A stretch of DNA of 11,098 bases from Actinomycetes bacterium. GTDB taxonomy: Bacteria; Actinomycetota; Actinomycetes; Propionibacteriales; Propionibacteriaceae. Position numbers and translations under genes: made by a program. The stretch is taken from NCBI GenBank assembly GCA_023437345.1, contig JAEZGC010000250.1:1-11098 (forward strand). Direction: 5' to 3'. Shown piece after piece: positions 1-5,815 of the stretch. The notes beneath the pieces were generated by a model. That model was given only the letters and a program-made list of their open reading frames with translations. It ran no database searches and was not told where the DNA came from. Within the stretch, counting starts at the first letter, position 1, and each line of letters opens with the position of its first letter.

Positions 1-227
1 GCTCAGTGGGACGGCTTGAGGCGATCGACGAGGCGAACTGCCGGCTCACCGGGACGACCAGCACGCCGGACTGGTACGCCGAGGTGCTCGCCTCGCTGCC
101 GGTCGAGTTCACCATCGTGTCCGGCCCTGAACTGCAGGACGCGGCCCGCACCATCGGGGAGCGGCTGGTCACCGCCGCGAGCGGCCGTCAGCCCGACGGC
201 ACCCATTCGGAGGCGAGCACTGCGTAG
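1..227 (+). CDS. WYL-type transcriptional regulator, C-terminal fragment
   Basis: Only the last 75 or so codons are present; the gene enters from the left edge with its reading frame set at base 3 and stops at TAG 225-227. The visible part matches the C-terminal extension that follows the WYL domain in actinobacterial YafY/PafBC-like regulators: an 'EAID..NCRLTG' strand, then 'DWYAEVLASLP', a short 'FTIVSGPEL' segment and a closing amphipathic helix 'AARTIGERL'. In full-length relatives an N-terminal HTH binds DNA and the WYL domain senses a ligand or nucleic acid; neither is visible here, so the regulated genes are unknown. The GTG at base 6 is read as an internal valine because family similarity continues up to the edge. 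The last 40 bases overlap the 3' end of the opposite-strand acetyltransferase gene. The family assignment is moderately sure. Confidence 0.66.
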   Translation, partial: SVGRLEAIDEANCRLTGTTSTPDWYAEVLASLPVEFTIVSGPELQDAARTIGERLVTAASGRQPDGTHSEASTA

Positions 228-742
228 AGGTAGGTGTCGTGCCAGATCGGGTCGCCGTGCTCGTCGTCGGTGAAGCTCGCCGCAGCCAGCAGGTGACCCT
301 CGCGCCGCAGCCCCACCCGCTCCAGCAGCCGCCAGGACGCGGTGTTGGCCGGGTTGCAGCGCGCGGTGACCCGTCGCACCCCCCAGTCACCGAACGCGGT
401 GTCGAGCAGCGCGCGGACCGCCTCGGTGGCGTAGCCGCGCCCGCAGTGGTCGGGATGGAAGACGTAGCCGAGTTCGCAGCTACGCCATTCGGCCGGCGGC
501 TCGGCGTGGAACCACAGGTTGCCGACCAGGTCGCCCGTGCCGGCCAGGCACACCGCGAGGAAGTCCTGGTCGCCGGCCCTGCGCCGCGCCTCAATGGCGC
601 ACTGCTCGGCGGACTGCACCGGGTAGGGCTCGAAAGCCACCGCCTCCGGGCGCGACAGGTAGCCGTACAGGCCGGGTCCGTCGGACGGCTCGAAGGCTCG
701 GATGACCAGTCGCTCGGTGGCGATCCGGGCCGGCTCAGGCAC
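188..742 (-). CDS. GNAT-family N-acetyltransferase (RimJ/RimL-like)
   Basis: Predicted 184-residue acetyl-CoA-dependent N-acetyltransferase of the Acetyltransf_3 type. The opening 'RIATERLVIRAF' strand is typical of RimJ/RimL-like proteins. Motif A, with the acetyl-CoA pyrophosphate loop, is at about residues 92-108 ('GYVFHPDHCGRGYATEA'), followed by the 'NPANTASWRLLERVGL' segment. The substrate is unknown; relatives act on protein N-termini, antibiotics or small amines. The reading frame stays open to 841, but the extra residues are low-complexity Pro/Arg/Ser inside the HAD gene, so I place the start at GTG 742. That start overlaps the HAD stop by 8 bases and puts the family's first strand a few residues in. 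No strong ribosome binding site is visible, which fits translational coupling to the HAD gene. The 3' end overlaps the convergent WYL gene by 40 bases. Confidence 0.82.
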   Translation of the reverse strand: MPEPARIATERLVIRAFEPSDGPGLYGYLSRPEAVAFEPYPVQSAEQCAIEARRRAGDQDFLAVCLAGTGDLVGNLWFHAEPPAEWRSCELGYVFHPDHCGRGYATEAVRALLDTAFGDWGVRRVTARCNPANTASWRLLERVGLRREGHLLAAASFTDDEHGDPIWHDTYLYAVLASEWVPSG

Positions 743-1565
743 TGCGGCCGAACCAGCGCTCGAGCTCCTCGGCGGTCCCCCCGTCGGCGAACCTGCCGGT
801 GACGTGGTCGGCCGCCGCCTGCACCTCGGGCGAGGCGTCACCGATGGCGACCCCCCGTCCGGCCCAGGCCAGCATCTCGATGTCGTTGCGGCCGTCGCCG
901 AGCGCGAGCACGTCGGCCCGGTCGACGCCGAGGGTCTGGGCGACCTCGACGAGGGCGAGCGCCTTGTTCACCCCGGCGGGGGCGATGTCGAGCCAGGCCG
1001 ACCAGCCCACGAAGTAGTTGACGCCGTGCAGCCCGAGCCGGGCGGCGAGCGCTATGAAGTCGTCGTCCGACGCCTCCGGGTCGCGCACGACGATGCGGGT
1101 CACGTCGCTGCCGGCCAGGTCGTCAGGGCTGACCACCTGGATCGCGCCGGTCAGGTCACCGTCGGGGAAGTGCTTGGTGACCCGGTAGCCCTCACCGATC
1201 ACCTCGGCGGCCAGCGCGGCGCGCGGGTGTTCCTGCAGCACCCGCTCGACAACTGTCGCAGGGTTGAAAGTGATCACCTGCTCGAACTCCAGCGGCGGGA
1301 ACTGGACGCAGACCGCGCCGTTCGAGGCCACCACAGGGCCGCGGGGCAGATCGAGTTCTTCGAAGACCGGGCGCGTGGCGTGCCAACTGCGGCCGGTCGA
1401 AAGGACGACGGGCACTCCCGCGTCCACTACGCGTCGGACACTCCGACGGACACTATCGGGCAGCGTTCCCTCGTGATCGACCAGCGTGCCGTCGATGTCG
1501 AGCGCTACCAACTGCGGCCTCCAGGCCGCCTGCGGCCCCCTGGCCGCCCTCTTACCGTTTCTCAT
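735..1565 (-). CDS. Cof-type HAD-IIB family phosphatase
   Basis: A 276-residue cytosolic haloacid-dehalogenase-superfamily hydrolase, probably acting on a sugar phosphate or similar phosphomonoester. Motif I is 'LDIDGTLVD' with nucleophile Asp23 and acid/base Asp25. Motif II is 'LSTGR' (about 55-59), the motif III lysine is near 201 in 'VNKALAL', and motif IV is 'GDGRNDIEM' (about 223-231), which binds Mg2+. The region between motifs II and III is the C2 cap that defines subclass IIB, and length is normal. ATG 1565 is chosen because a TACCCT box ends 9 bases upstream. An alternative GTG at 1571 would add two residues and has a GAGGG about 10 bases upstream. Residues 1-18 are a basic tail not typical of the family. 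The gene lies downstream of serS beyond a hairpin and is followed by the overlapping acetyltransferase. The physiological substrate cannot be read from the sequence. Confidence 0.87.
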   Translation of the reverse strand: MRNGKRAARGPQAAWRPQLVALDIDGTLVDHEGTLPDSVRRSVRRVVDAGVPVVLSTGRSWHATRPVFEELDLPRGPVVASNGAVCVQFPPLEFEQVITFNPATVVERVLQEHPRAALAAEVIGEGYRVTKHFPDGDLTGAIQVVSPDDLAGSDVTRIVVRDPEASDDDFIALAARLGLHGVNYFVGWSAWLDIAPAGVNKALALVEVAQTLGVDRADVLALGDGRNDIEMLAWAGRGVAIGDASPEVQAAADHVTGRFADGGTAEELERWFGRSA

Positions 1566-1574
1566 CTTCACCCA

Positions 1575-1580
1575 AGGGTA
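1575..1580 (-). promoter_or_regulatory. Candidate -10 box (TACCCT) for the HAD phosphatase gene
   Basis: On the minus strand TACCCT fits the actinobacterial -10 consensus TAnnnT and ends 9 bases before ATG 1565, or 3 bases before GTG 1571. Transcription starting about 7 bases downstream would leave almost no leader before the ATG and would make the GTG unusable. No clear -35 box is seen. It lies just past the serS terminator-like hairpin, where a fresh promoter would be expected. Confidence 0.42.
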
Positions 1581-1646
1581 GCCCTCGGCCCGAAACTTGC
1601 GGTGGAGGCCGGGTGTCAGGTCGGTGAACTCCCTGCGTCCGGTGGA

Positions 1647-1674
1647 CGGTTGCCGCCGAGGACGGCGGAAACCG
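1647..1674 (-). terminator. Terminator-like hairpin after serS
   Basis: Bases 1647-1658 pair with 1663-1674 in a 12-bp GC-rich stem with one G/A mismatch (1652/1669) and a 4-base AGGA loop. It begins 14 bases after the serS stop codon. No T-tract follows on the minus strand, so it is not a classical E. coli terminator; tail-less hairpins are commonly proposed as terminators in actinobacteria. It would separate serS from the HAD gene. Confidence 0.5.
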
Positions 1675-1688
1675 GCCAGCCAAGCGGC

Positions 1689-2963
1689 TCAGGCCAGCGG
1701 GGTGAGGAGCTCCCGTCCACCCAGGTAGGGACGCAACGCCGCCGGGACGTAGACCGAGCCGTCGGCCTGCTGGTGGTTCTCCAACAGCATGATGATCATC
1801 CGGGTCATCGCGCACAGCGTGCCGTTGAGGGTGGCCGCGGACTTCACGCCCTCCCCGTCGCGAATCCTGATGTTGAGCCGCCTCGCCTGGAACTCGGTGC
1901 AGTTCGAGGTCGAGGTGATCTCGCGGTACCGGTTCTGGGTGGGCAGCCAGGCGTAGCAGTCGTACTTGCGGGCCGCGCTGAGGCCGAGGTCGCCGGAGGC
2001 GACGTCGAGCACCTGGAACGGCAGCTCGAGCGAGCTGATGAACTCCTTCTCGAAGCCCAGCAGGCGGGCGTGGTGCGCGTCGGCCTCGGCCGGGTCGCAG
2101 TAGACGAACATCTCGACCTTGTCGAACCAGAGGACCCGGAAGATGCCGCGGGTGTCCTTGCCGTAGCCGCCGGCCTCGCGGCGGTAGCACGGGCTGAAGG
2201 CCACGTAGTGGCGCGGCAGCGTGGCCGCGTCAAGGATCTCCTCGGAGTGGTACGCCGCCAGCGCCACCTCCGAGGTGCCGACCAGGTACAGGTCGTCTGC
2301 CGGCAGGTGGTAGACGTCCTGGGCAGCCTGGCCGAGGAAGCCGGTGCCCTCCATCGCCGACGGACGCACCAGCGCCGGCGGGATCATCGGGGTGAACCCC
2401 CATTCGGTGGCCTTGGCCATCGCGTGGTTGAGCAGCGCGAGCTCCAGCTGGGCGCCGACGCCGGTGAGGAAGTAGAACCGCGAGCCGGACACCTTCGCGC
2501 CCCGCTCCATGTCGATCGCCCCGAGCATCTCGCCGAGCTCGAGGTGGTCCCGCGGAGTGAAGCCCTCGGCGGCGAAGTCGCGCGGCGTCCCGATCGTCTC
2601 CAGGACCGTGAAGTCTTCCTCGCCGCCGCGCGGGACGTCGTCGCCGACCAGGTTGGGCAGCCGCGCCATCAGTTCGTCGAACCGCTGCCCCGCCTCGGCG
2701 GACGCCGCCTCGGCGGCCTTCACGTCGGCCGCCAGCTGCCTGGTGCGGGCCAGCAGGGCTGCCTTCTGGTCGCCGGACACCCTGGCGATCTCCTTGCCGG
2801 TCGCCTTCTGCTCGGCGCGCAGTGTCTCGAAGGCAGCGATGCCGGAGCGCCGGGCCTCGTCGGCGGCGACCAACTCGTCCACGAGCGCCACGGACTCCCC
2901 GCGGGCCTCCTGGGAGCGACGGATGCGGTCAGGGTCGGTGCGCAGCAGCTTGGGATCGATCAC
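1689..2963 (-). CDS. serS: Serine--tRNA ligase
   Basis: Class II aminoacyl-tRNA synthetase (424 aa) that charges tRNA-Ser, and tRNA-Sec where present, with serine using ATP. Residues 1 to about 105 form the tRNA-binding arm, with a long Ala/Glu/Lys/Arg-rich coiled coil at about 25-100. The serine-pocket 'TSE' is at 230-232. Motif 2 runs about 256-286 ('FSPCYRREAG', then 'DTRGIF' and 'FDKVEMF'), and motif 3 is 'NGTLCAMTRMI' near the C-terminus with its class II arginine. GTG 2963 is chosen because it gives the family N-terminus 'MIDPKLLRTDP'; a TTG at 2972 would only add three residues. In motif 2 the stretch often written 'RVHQF' reads 'RVLWF' (276-280), probably a lineage variant. A TAGGCT box 8 bases before the GTG suggests its own nearly leaderless promoter. 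It lies downstream of pheA and upstream of the HAD gene. Confidence 0.97.
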   Translation of the reverse strand: MIDPKLLRTDPDRIRRSQEARGESVALVDELVAADEARRSGIAAFETLRAEQKATGKEIARVSGDQKAALLARTRQLAADVKAAEAASAEAGQRFDELMARLPNLVGDDVPRGGEEDFTVLETIGTPRDFAAEGFTPRDHLELGEMLGAIDMERGAKVSGSRFYFLTGVGAQLELALLNHAMAKATEWGFTPMIPPALVRPSAMEGTGFLGQAAQDVYHLPADDLYLVGTSEVALAAYHSEEILDAATLPRHYVAFSPCYRREAGGYGKDTRGIFRVLWFDKVEMFVYCDPAEADAHHARLLGFEKEFISSLELPFQVLDVASGDLGLSAARKYDCYAWLPTQNRYREITSTSNCTEFQARRLNIRIRDGEGVKSAATLNGTLCAMTRMIIMLLENHQQADGSVYVPAALRPYLGGRELLTPLA

Positions 2964-2971
2964 GGCTCCCA

Positions 2972-2977
2972 AGCCTA
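2972..2977 (-). promoter_or_regulatory. Candidate -10 box (TAGGCT) for serS
   Basis: TAGGCT on the minus strand fits TAnnnT and ends 8 bases before the GTG start of serS, so transcription would begin at or just before the start codon. The intervening TGGGAGCC contains GGGAG, but it lies too close (2 bases) to the GTG to be an ideal ribosome binding site. No convincing -35 box is present. A small inverted repeat (TCCCC/GGGGA, 2982-2995) sits in the spacer region. Confidence 0.5.
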
Positions 2978-3014
2978 TCGATCCCCGGCAGGGGACGCCT
3001 TCCCGCCCGCCCGG

Positions 3015-3035
3015 GGCCCTCTCACGCCGAGGGCC
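3015..3035 (-). terminator. GC hairpin between pheA and serS
   Basis: GGCCCTC at 3015-3021 is the exact reverse complement of GAGGGCC at 3029-3035, with a 7-base loop. It lies about 110 bases downstream of the pheA stop and about 50 bases upstream of serS. Without a T-tract it may be a tail-less pheA terminator or simply a GC-rich palindrome. The pheA-serS gap (2964-3145) otherwise holds only short direct repeats and the serS promoter box. Confidence 0.36.
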
Positions 3036-3069
3036 ACCACTCCCGCCGACGCCTCCCCATCACGCCGAG
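3022..3069. repeat. Pair of 10-base direct repeats upstream of serS
   Basis: The 10-mer TCACGCCGAG occurs exactly at 3022-3031 and at 3060-3069, 38 bases apart start to start. The first copy overlaps the loop and right arm of the 3015-3035 hairpin. Two exact 10-mers in under 50 bases is notable, but low-complexity GC-rich spacers can produce it. Function unknown. Confidence 0.4.
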
Positions 3070-3101
3070 CGCTACCGGCCATCGCCGAGAACTCCCCGGA
3101 T

Positions 3102-3133
3102 GGGTAGCTCTCGACGGCTGCGGGTGGCTCTCG
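3102..3133. repeat. Tandem 12-base direct repeat after pheA
   Basis: GGGTAGCTCTCG at 3102-3113 and GGGTGGCTCTCG at 3122-3133 match at 11 of 12 bases and start exactly 20 bases apart, about two helical turns. The pair lies just beyond the pheA stop and upstream of serS. The phasing would suit a dimeric DNA-binding protein, but no such regulator is identified here. Confidence 0.45.
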
Positions 3134-3145
3134 GTCGCGGGCGGG

Positions 3146-4066
3146 TCAGAGGTCGTCGTCCTCGGGGTTCACCAGGGAGGCGAACCAGGCCTTCGCCTCG
3201 GCGAACTCGGCGTCGGTGAACCCCCGGGCGACACTGGGACGGACCCCGTCGGCGCGCGGGTAGGAGCCCAGGAAGACGACGTCCTCGCAGATCCGGTGCA
3301 GCCCGAGCATCGCCTCGGCCAGCCGCGGATCCCGCAGGTGGCCCTCGGCGTCGATCGAGAAGCAGTAATTGCCCAGGCCCGTCTTGGTCGGACGGGACTC
3401 GATCCGGCACAGGTTCACCCCGCGGCCGGCGAACTGCTCGAGGATCTCCAGCAGCGCACCGGGCCGGTCGGCGTGCATGTAGGCCACCAGCGTCGTCTTG
3501 TCGGCTCCGGTCGGCGGCGGCGGCGGGGTCGGACGCGACACCAGCACGAACCGGGTCACCGCCGACGGGTTGTCGGCGATCCCGCTCGCCAGCGCGTCGA
3601 GGCCGTACAGCAGTCCGGCCACCTCGGCCGAGACCGCGGCGTCGTACTTCGAGGTCGGGTCTGACACCTCCTGGGCGGCCGCGGCGGTTGAGCCGCCCTC
3701 GGTGACCGTCGCCTGCGGCAGGTTCGCGGCCAGCCAGCCGCGCACCTGGGCGGCGGCGTGCGGGTGAGTGAGCACCCGGCGGACGTCGGCCAGCCTGGTG
3801 CCCGGGCGGGCGAAGAGCGTGAACTCGACCGGCAGGATGACCTCCCTGACGATCATCAGCCGGCGGCCGTTGGACAGCGAGTCGAGGGTGACCGTCACCC
3901 CGCCCTCGACCGAGTTCTCGATCGGCACCAGCGCACCCTCGACGGCGCCGCTGCGCACCGCGTCGAGCGCCTGGCCGACGGTGTCGAAGGCGACCGCGTC
4001 CTGGTCGCTGAACGTCTGCAGCGCCTGGTGGGTGAACGTCCCCGCCGGTCCGAAGTATCCGAGCAC
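3146..4066 (-). CDS. pheA: Prephenate dehydratase with C-terminal ACT domain
   Basis: Monofunctional prephenate dehydratase (306 aa) that converts prephenate to phenylpyruvate, the committed step to phenylalanine, in the cytosol. The catalytic domain occupies about residues 1-180. It begins 'GYFGPAGTFT', contains 'VPIENSVEGGV' (47-57) and ends in the diagnostic catalytic 'TRF' (Thr171-Arg172-Phe173). A proline-rich linker (179-186) leads to an ACT domain at about 190-270 with 'GALLEIL' (203-209) and 'ESRP' (223-226), the motifs that bind phenylalanine for feedback inhibition. There is no chorismate mutase domain, as is usual in actinobacteria. GTG 4066 is the only start that keeps the conserved N-terminus. 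It lacks a Shine-Dalgarno sequence but has TACCCT exactly 6 bases upstream, pointing to a leaderless mRNA. It lies 42 bases after the mannosyltransferase stop and is followed by serS on the same strand. Confidence 0.96.
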   Translation of the reverse strand: MLGYFGPAGTFTHQALQTFSDQDAVAFDTVGQALDAVRSGAVEGALVPIENSVEGGVTVTLDSLSNGRRLMIVREVILPVEFTLFARPGTRLADVRRVLTHPHAAAQVRGWLAANLPQATVTEGGSTAAAAQEVSDPTSKYDAAVSAEVAGLLYGLDALASGIADNPSAVTRFVLVSRPTPPPPPTGADKTTLVAYMHADRPGALLEILEQFAGRGVNLCRIESRPTKTGLGNYCFSIDAEGHLRDPRLAEAMLGLHRICEDVVFLGSYPRADGVRPSVARGFTDAEFAEAKAWFASLVNPEDDDL

Positions 4067-4072
4067 GCTGAC

Positions 4073-4078
4073 AGGGTA
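4073..4078 (-). promoter_or_regulatory. Candidate -10 box (TACCCT) for leaderless pheA
   Basis: TACCCT fits TAnnnT and ends exactly 6 bases before GTG 4066, which places the expected transcription start on the start codon. No Shine-Dalgarno sequence is visible for pheA, so the promoter also explains the start choice. A short palindrome, GTGC-TCG-GCAC (4079-4089), abuts its upstream side. Confidence 0.52.
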
Positions 4079-4108
4079 GTGCTCGGCACCGGCCCGCCCG
4101 GACCGCGC

Positions 4109-5689
4109 TCAGTCGTGCGGCACCAGGTGCCGTTGGCCGAGCAGCGAGAAGGTGGCCCGCAGCCTGGTGAAGGAAGGCAGTTCGCGTCCCTCGCGCCACC
4201 ACCAACGGACGATCAGGACTATCACCAGTACCTGCGCCGCTGTGCACAAGCCGTCGCGGATCACTGTCGAGGCGACCTGCATCCCGTCGCTGAACTCGAC
4301 AGACCGCCCGGTGACGTAGGCAAGTGACAGCCACATCCCGCGCCACATCATGAGCGGCTCGAGCCGGGACGCGGCCAACAGCCCGAGTGGCACCCAGGTC
4401 GTCAGGTCGTACCAGCTCAGCGTGTAGGGCGAGGTGATCAGCCAGGCGGCGGTGAGGATGGCGGCGGTCCGCACCGCAATGGTCAGCGGGTCCCGGCGCG
4501 GGTTGGTGCCGGCCGGGACGCCGGGGACCACCTGCCAGGGCAGCACCCGCGACAGCATCCAGGCGATCGCGACCATGCCCAGCCACCCCATCCAGCCCAC
4601 CGCCGAACGGGCCATCCACTCCGGCAGCACGAGGCTGAGCAGGCCGTGCACCGGGGGCGCCCACGACCCGGCCGAGATGTAGCCGGTGTTGCGGGCGGCG
4701 GCGAACAGCGCCCGCGGTACCAGCACGCCGTAGGCGATCGCCAGCGGGATCGCGGCGCCGACGAGCAGGAAGACGAGCTTGCGTGGTTCGCGGCGGTAGC
4801 CCCAGACCATCGCCAGCCCGTAGAAGACCAGCGAGACCTTCACCGTGCCGGCCAGCCCGATCCCGATCCCGGCCAGCAGCGGGTGCCTGCGCAGGAACCA
4901 CAGCCCCACGATGGCGAACAGCAAGGTGAACGCCTCGTTGTGGGCGCCGGCCAGCACAGACCAGATCATCAGCGGGTTCAGCACAGTGAACAGGACCGCC
5001 CTGGTCTGGGTGGCGTGGTCGCCGCGGGCCATCCGGTACACCAACAGGGCGATGGCCAGGAACGGCAGGAGCGCGATCAGCTGCAGCCAGAACACTATGT
5101 GGTGCATGCTCTCGCCGCCGAGCGCGGCGGCCAGCCACTGACTGAACGAGGCCATCGGCCCGTACACGCTGGGGGTGTCCTGCCACGGCCGCTCGGTAAG
5201 GATCAGGACGGGGTCGAACTCCTCGCGGAAGATCATTGCTGGGGTGATGTCGTAGGGGTCAAGACCCAGGACCTGTAGCCGGCCGTAGGCGGCGTACATC
5301 AGCACGTCCGCCGAGGTGAGCGGCAGGACGAGGGCGGTCAGGATGCTCAGCCCGATGCCGAGGCCGAGCAGCTTGCGGTTGTCAGGACGCCAGCCGGCGG
5401 CCACCGCACGCCACGCGATCCACAGCCCGATCGTCCCGGCGACCAGGCCGAGCCACAGCAGCACCACCGCGACCACCTCGTGGGGGGTCCCAGCGCCGGC
5501 GGGCAGGTACCACGGCGGCAGCGCGCTCGTCCGCTCACCAGGGTCGAGGGCCACGGCGCTCGGCCCGGCGAAGCTGACGGCGATCGTGGTGGCAGCGCTG
5601 GCCGCGATCAGGGACACCCCGAGATGGGGGTTGCGCGTCCACGCCGCAGCGTCGAGGCGCGCTCGCGCCAATGCCTGTACCTCCAGCAT
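4109..5689 (-). CDS. Polyprenol-phosphate-mannose-dependent GT-C mannosyltransferase (MptA/MptB-like)
   Basis: A 526-residue polytopic membrane protein with about a dozen hydrophobic segments (first ones near 24-42, 72-96 and 108-124). After the third comes a loop with 'SADVLMYAAYGRL' (126-138) and 'LDPYD', carrying the acidic residue (Asp128) expected in GT-C enzymes. 'RPWQDTPSVYGPM' (167-179) resembles the MptA/MptB and GT87-type alpha-mannosyltransferases. Such enzymes use polyprenyl-phosphate-mannose outside the membrane to extend lipomannan or related mannans; the exact linkage cannot be read here. Relatives in mycolate-containing genera build the alpha-1,6 mannan core. ATG 5689 is chosen over GTG 5716 because AGGAG lies 5 bases upstream of it. 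A TAGCCT box gives a leader of about 40 bases. It stands between the glycosylase and pheA, with no other glycan gene in the window. Confidence 0.84.
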   Translation of the reverse strand: MLEVQALARARLDAAAWTRNPHLGVSLIAASAATTIAVSFAGPSAVALDPGERTSALPPWYLPAGAGTPHEVVAVVLLWLGLVAGTIGLWIAWRAVAAGWRPDNRKLLGLGIGLSILTALVLPLTSADVLMYAAYGRLQVLGLDPYDITPAMIFREEFDPVLILTERPWQDTPSVYGPMASFSQWLAAALGGESMHHIVFWLQLIALLPFLAIALLVYRMARGDHATQTRAVLFTVLNPLMIWSVLAGAHNEAFTLLFAIVGLWFLRRHPLLAGIGIGLAGTVKVSLVFYGLAMVWGYRREPRKLVFLLVGAAIPLAIAYGVLVPRALFAAARNTGYISAGSWAPPVHGLLSLVLPEWMARSAVGWMGWLGMVAIAWMLSRVLPWQVVPGVPAGTNPRRDPLTIAVRTAAILTAAWLITSPYTLSWYDLTTWVPLGLLAASRLEPLMMWRGMWLSLAYVTGRSVEFSDGMQVASTVIRDGLCTAAQVLVIVLIVRWWWREGRELPSFTRLRATFSLLGQRHLVPHD

Positions 5690-5694
5690 CGGTG

Positions 5695-5699
5695 CTCCT
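5695..5699 (-). promoter_or_regulatory. Ribosome binding site (AGGAG) deciding the mannosyltransferase start
   Basis: AGGAG on the minus strand is separated by 5 bases (CACCG) from ATG 5689. It is one of the two clearest Shine-Dalgarno sequences in the window. It makes ATG 5689 preferable to the in-frame GTG at 5716. Confidence 0.72.
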
Positions 5700-5735
5700 G
5701 ATGGTGCCGGCGCCACGGGGTGGCCGGACTGCCCA

Positions 5736-5741
5736 AGGCTA
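5736..5741 (-). promoter_or_regulatory. Candidate -10 box (TAGCCT) for the mannosyltransferase
   Basis: TAGCCT fits TAnnnT and lies 46 bases upstream of ATG 5689, predicting a leader of roughly 40 bases that includes the AGGAG site. No clear -35 box is found at 17-18 bases. It sits in the 126-base gap after the glycosylase gene. Confidence 0.35.
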
Positions 5742-5767
5742 GCCGCGTCCGGAACCGGGTCCGGGCG

Positions 5768-5791
5768 CGGTCCGTGTCCTTTGCCGAACCG
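5768..5791 (-). terminator. Weak terminator-like hairpin after the glycosylase gene
   Basis: On the minus strand CGGTTCG (5791-5785) can pair with CGGACCG (5774-5768) as a 7-bp stem including one G-U wobble, with a 10-base loop. It starts about 25 bases after the glycosylase stop and precedes the mannosyltransferase promoter box. No T-tract follows. The call rests on position as much as structure. Confidence 0.26.
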
Positions 5792-5815
5792 TTACCCGAC
5801 CGGACGGGGCGGCAC

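Noticed and set aside
743..841. A longer acetyltransferase start at 841.
   Set aside because: The extra 33 residues are Pro/Arg/Ser-rich and lie within the HAD coding sequence; GTG 742 starts just before the conserved first strand.
702..3107. An 801-codon plus-strand open frame opposite the HAD and serS genes.
   Set aside because: It is antisense to two genes with full catalytic motifs, and its translation is repetitive Arg/Gly/Val/Glu-rich with no domain. Such frames arise from GC-rich third positions.
2964..3145. A T-box riboswitch controlling serS.
   Set aside because: No specifier stem or T-box consensus is visible, and the probable serS promoter lies only 8 bases before the start codon, leaving no leader.
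3072..5186. A 704-codon minus-strand open frame overlapping pheA and the mannosyltransferase in another frame.
   Set aside because: Same strand as real genes but shifted; Arg/Pro/Ala-rich with no motif. The two real frames have complete family signatures.
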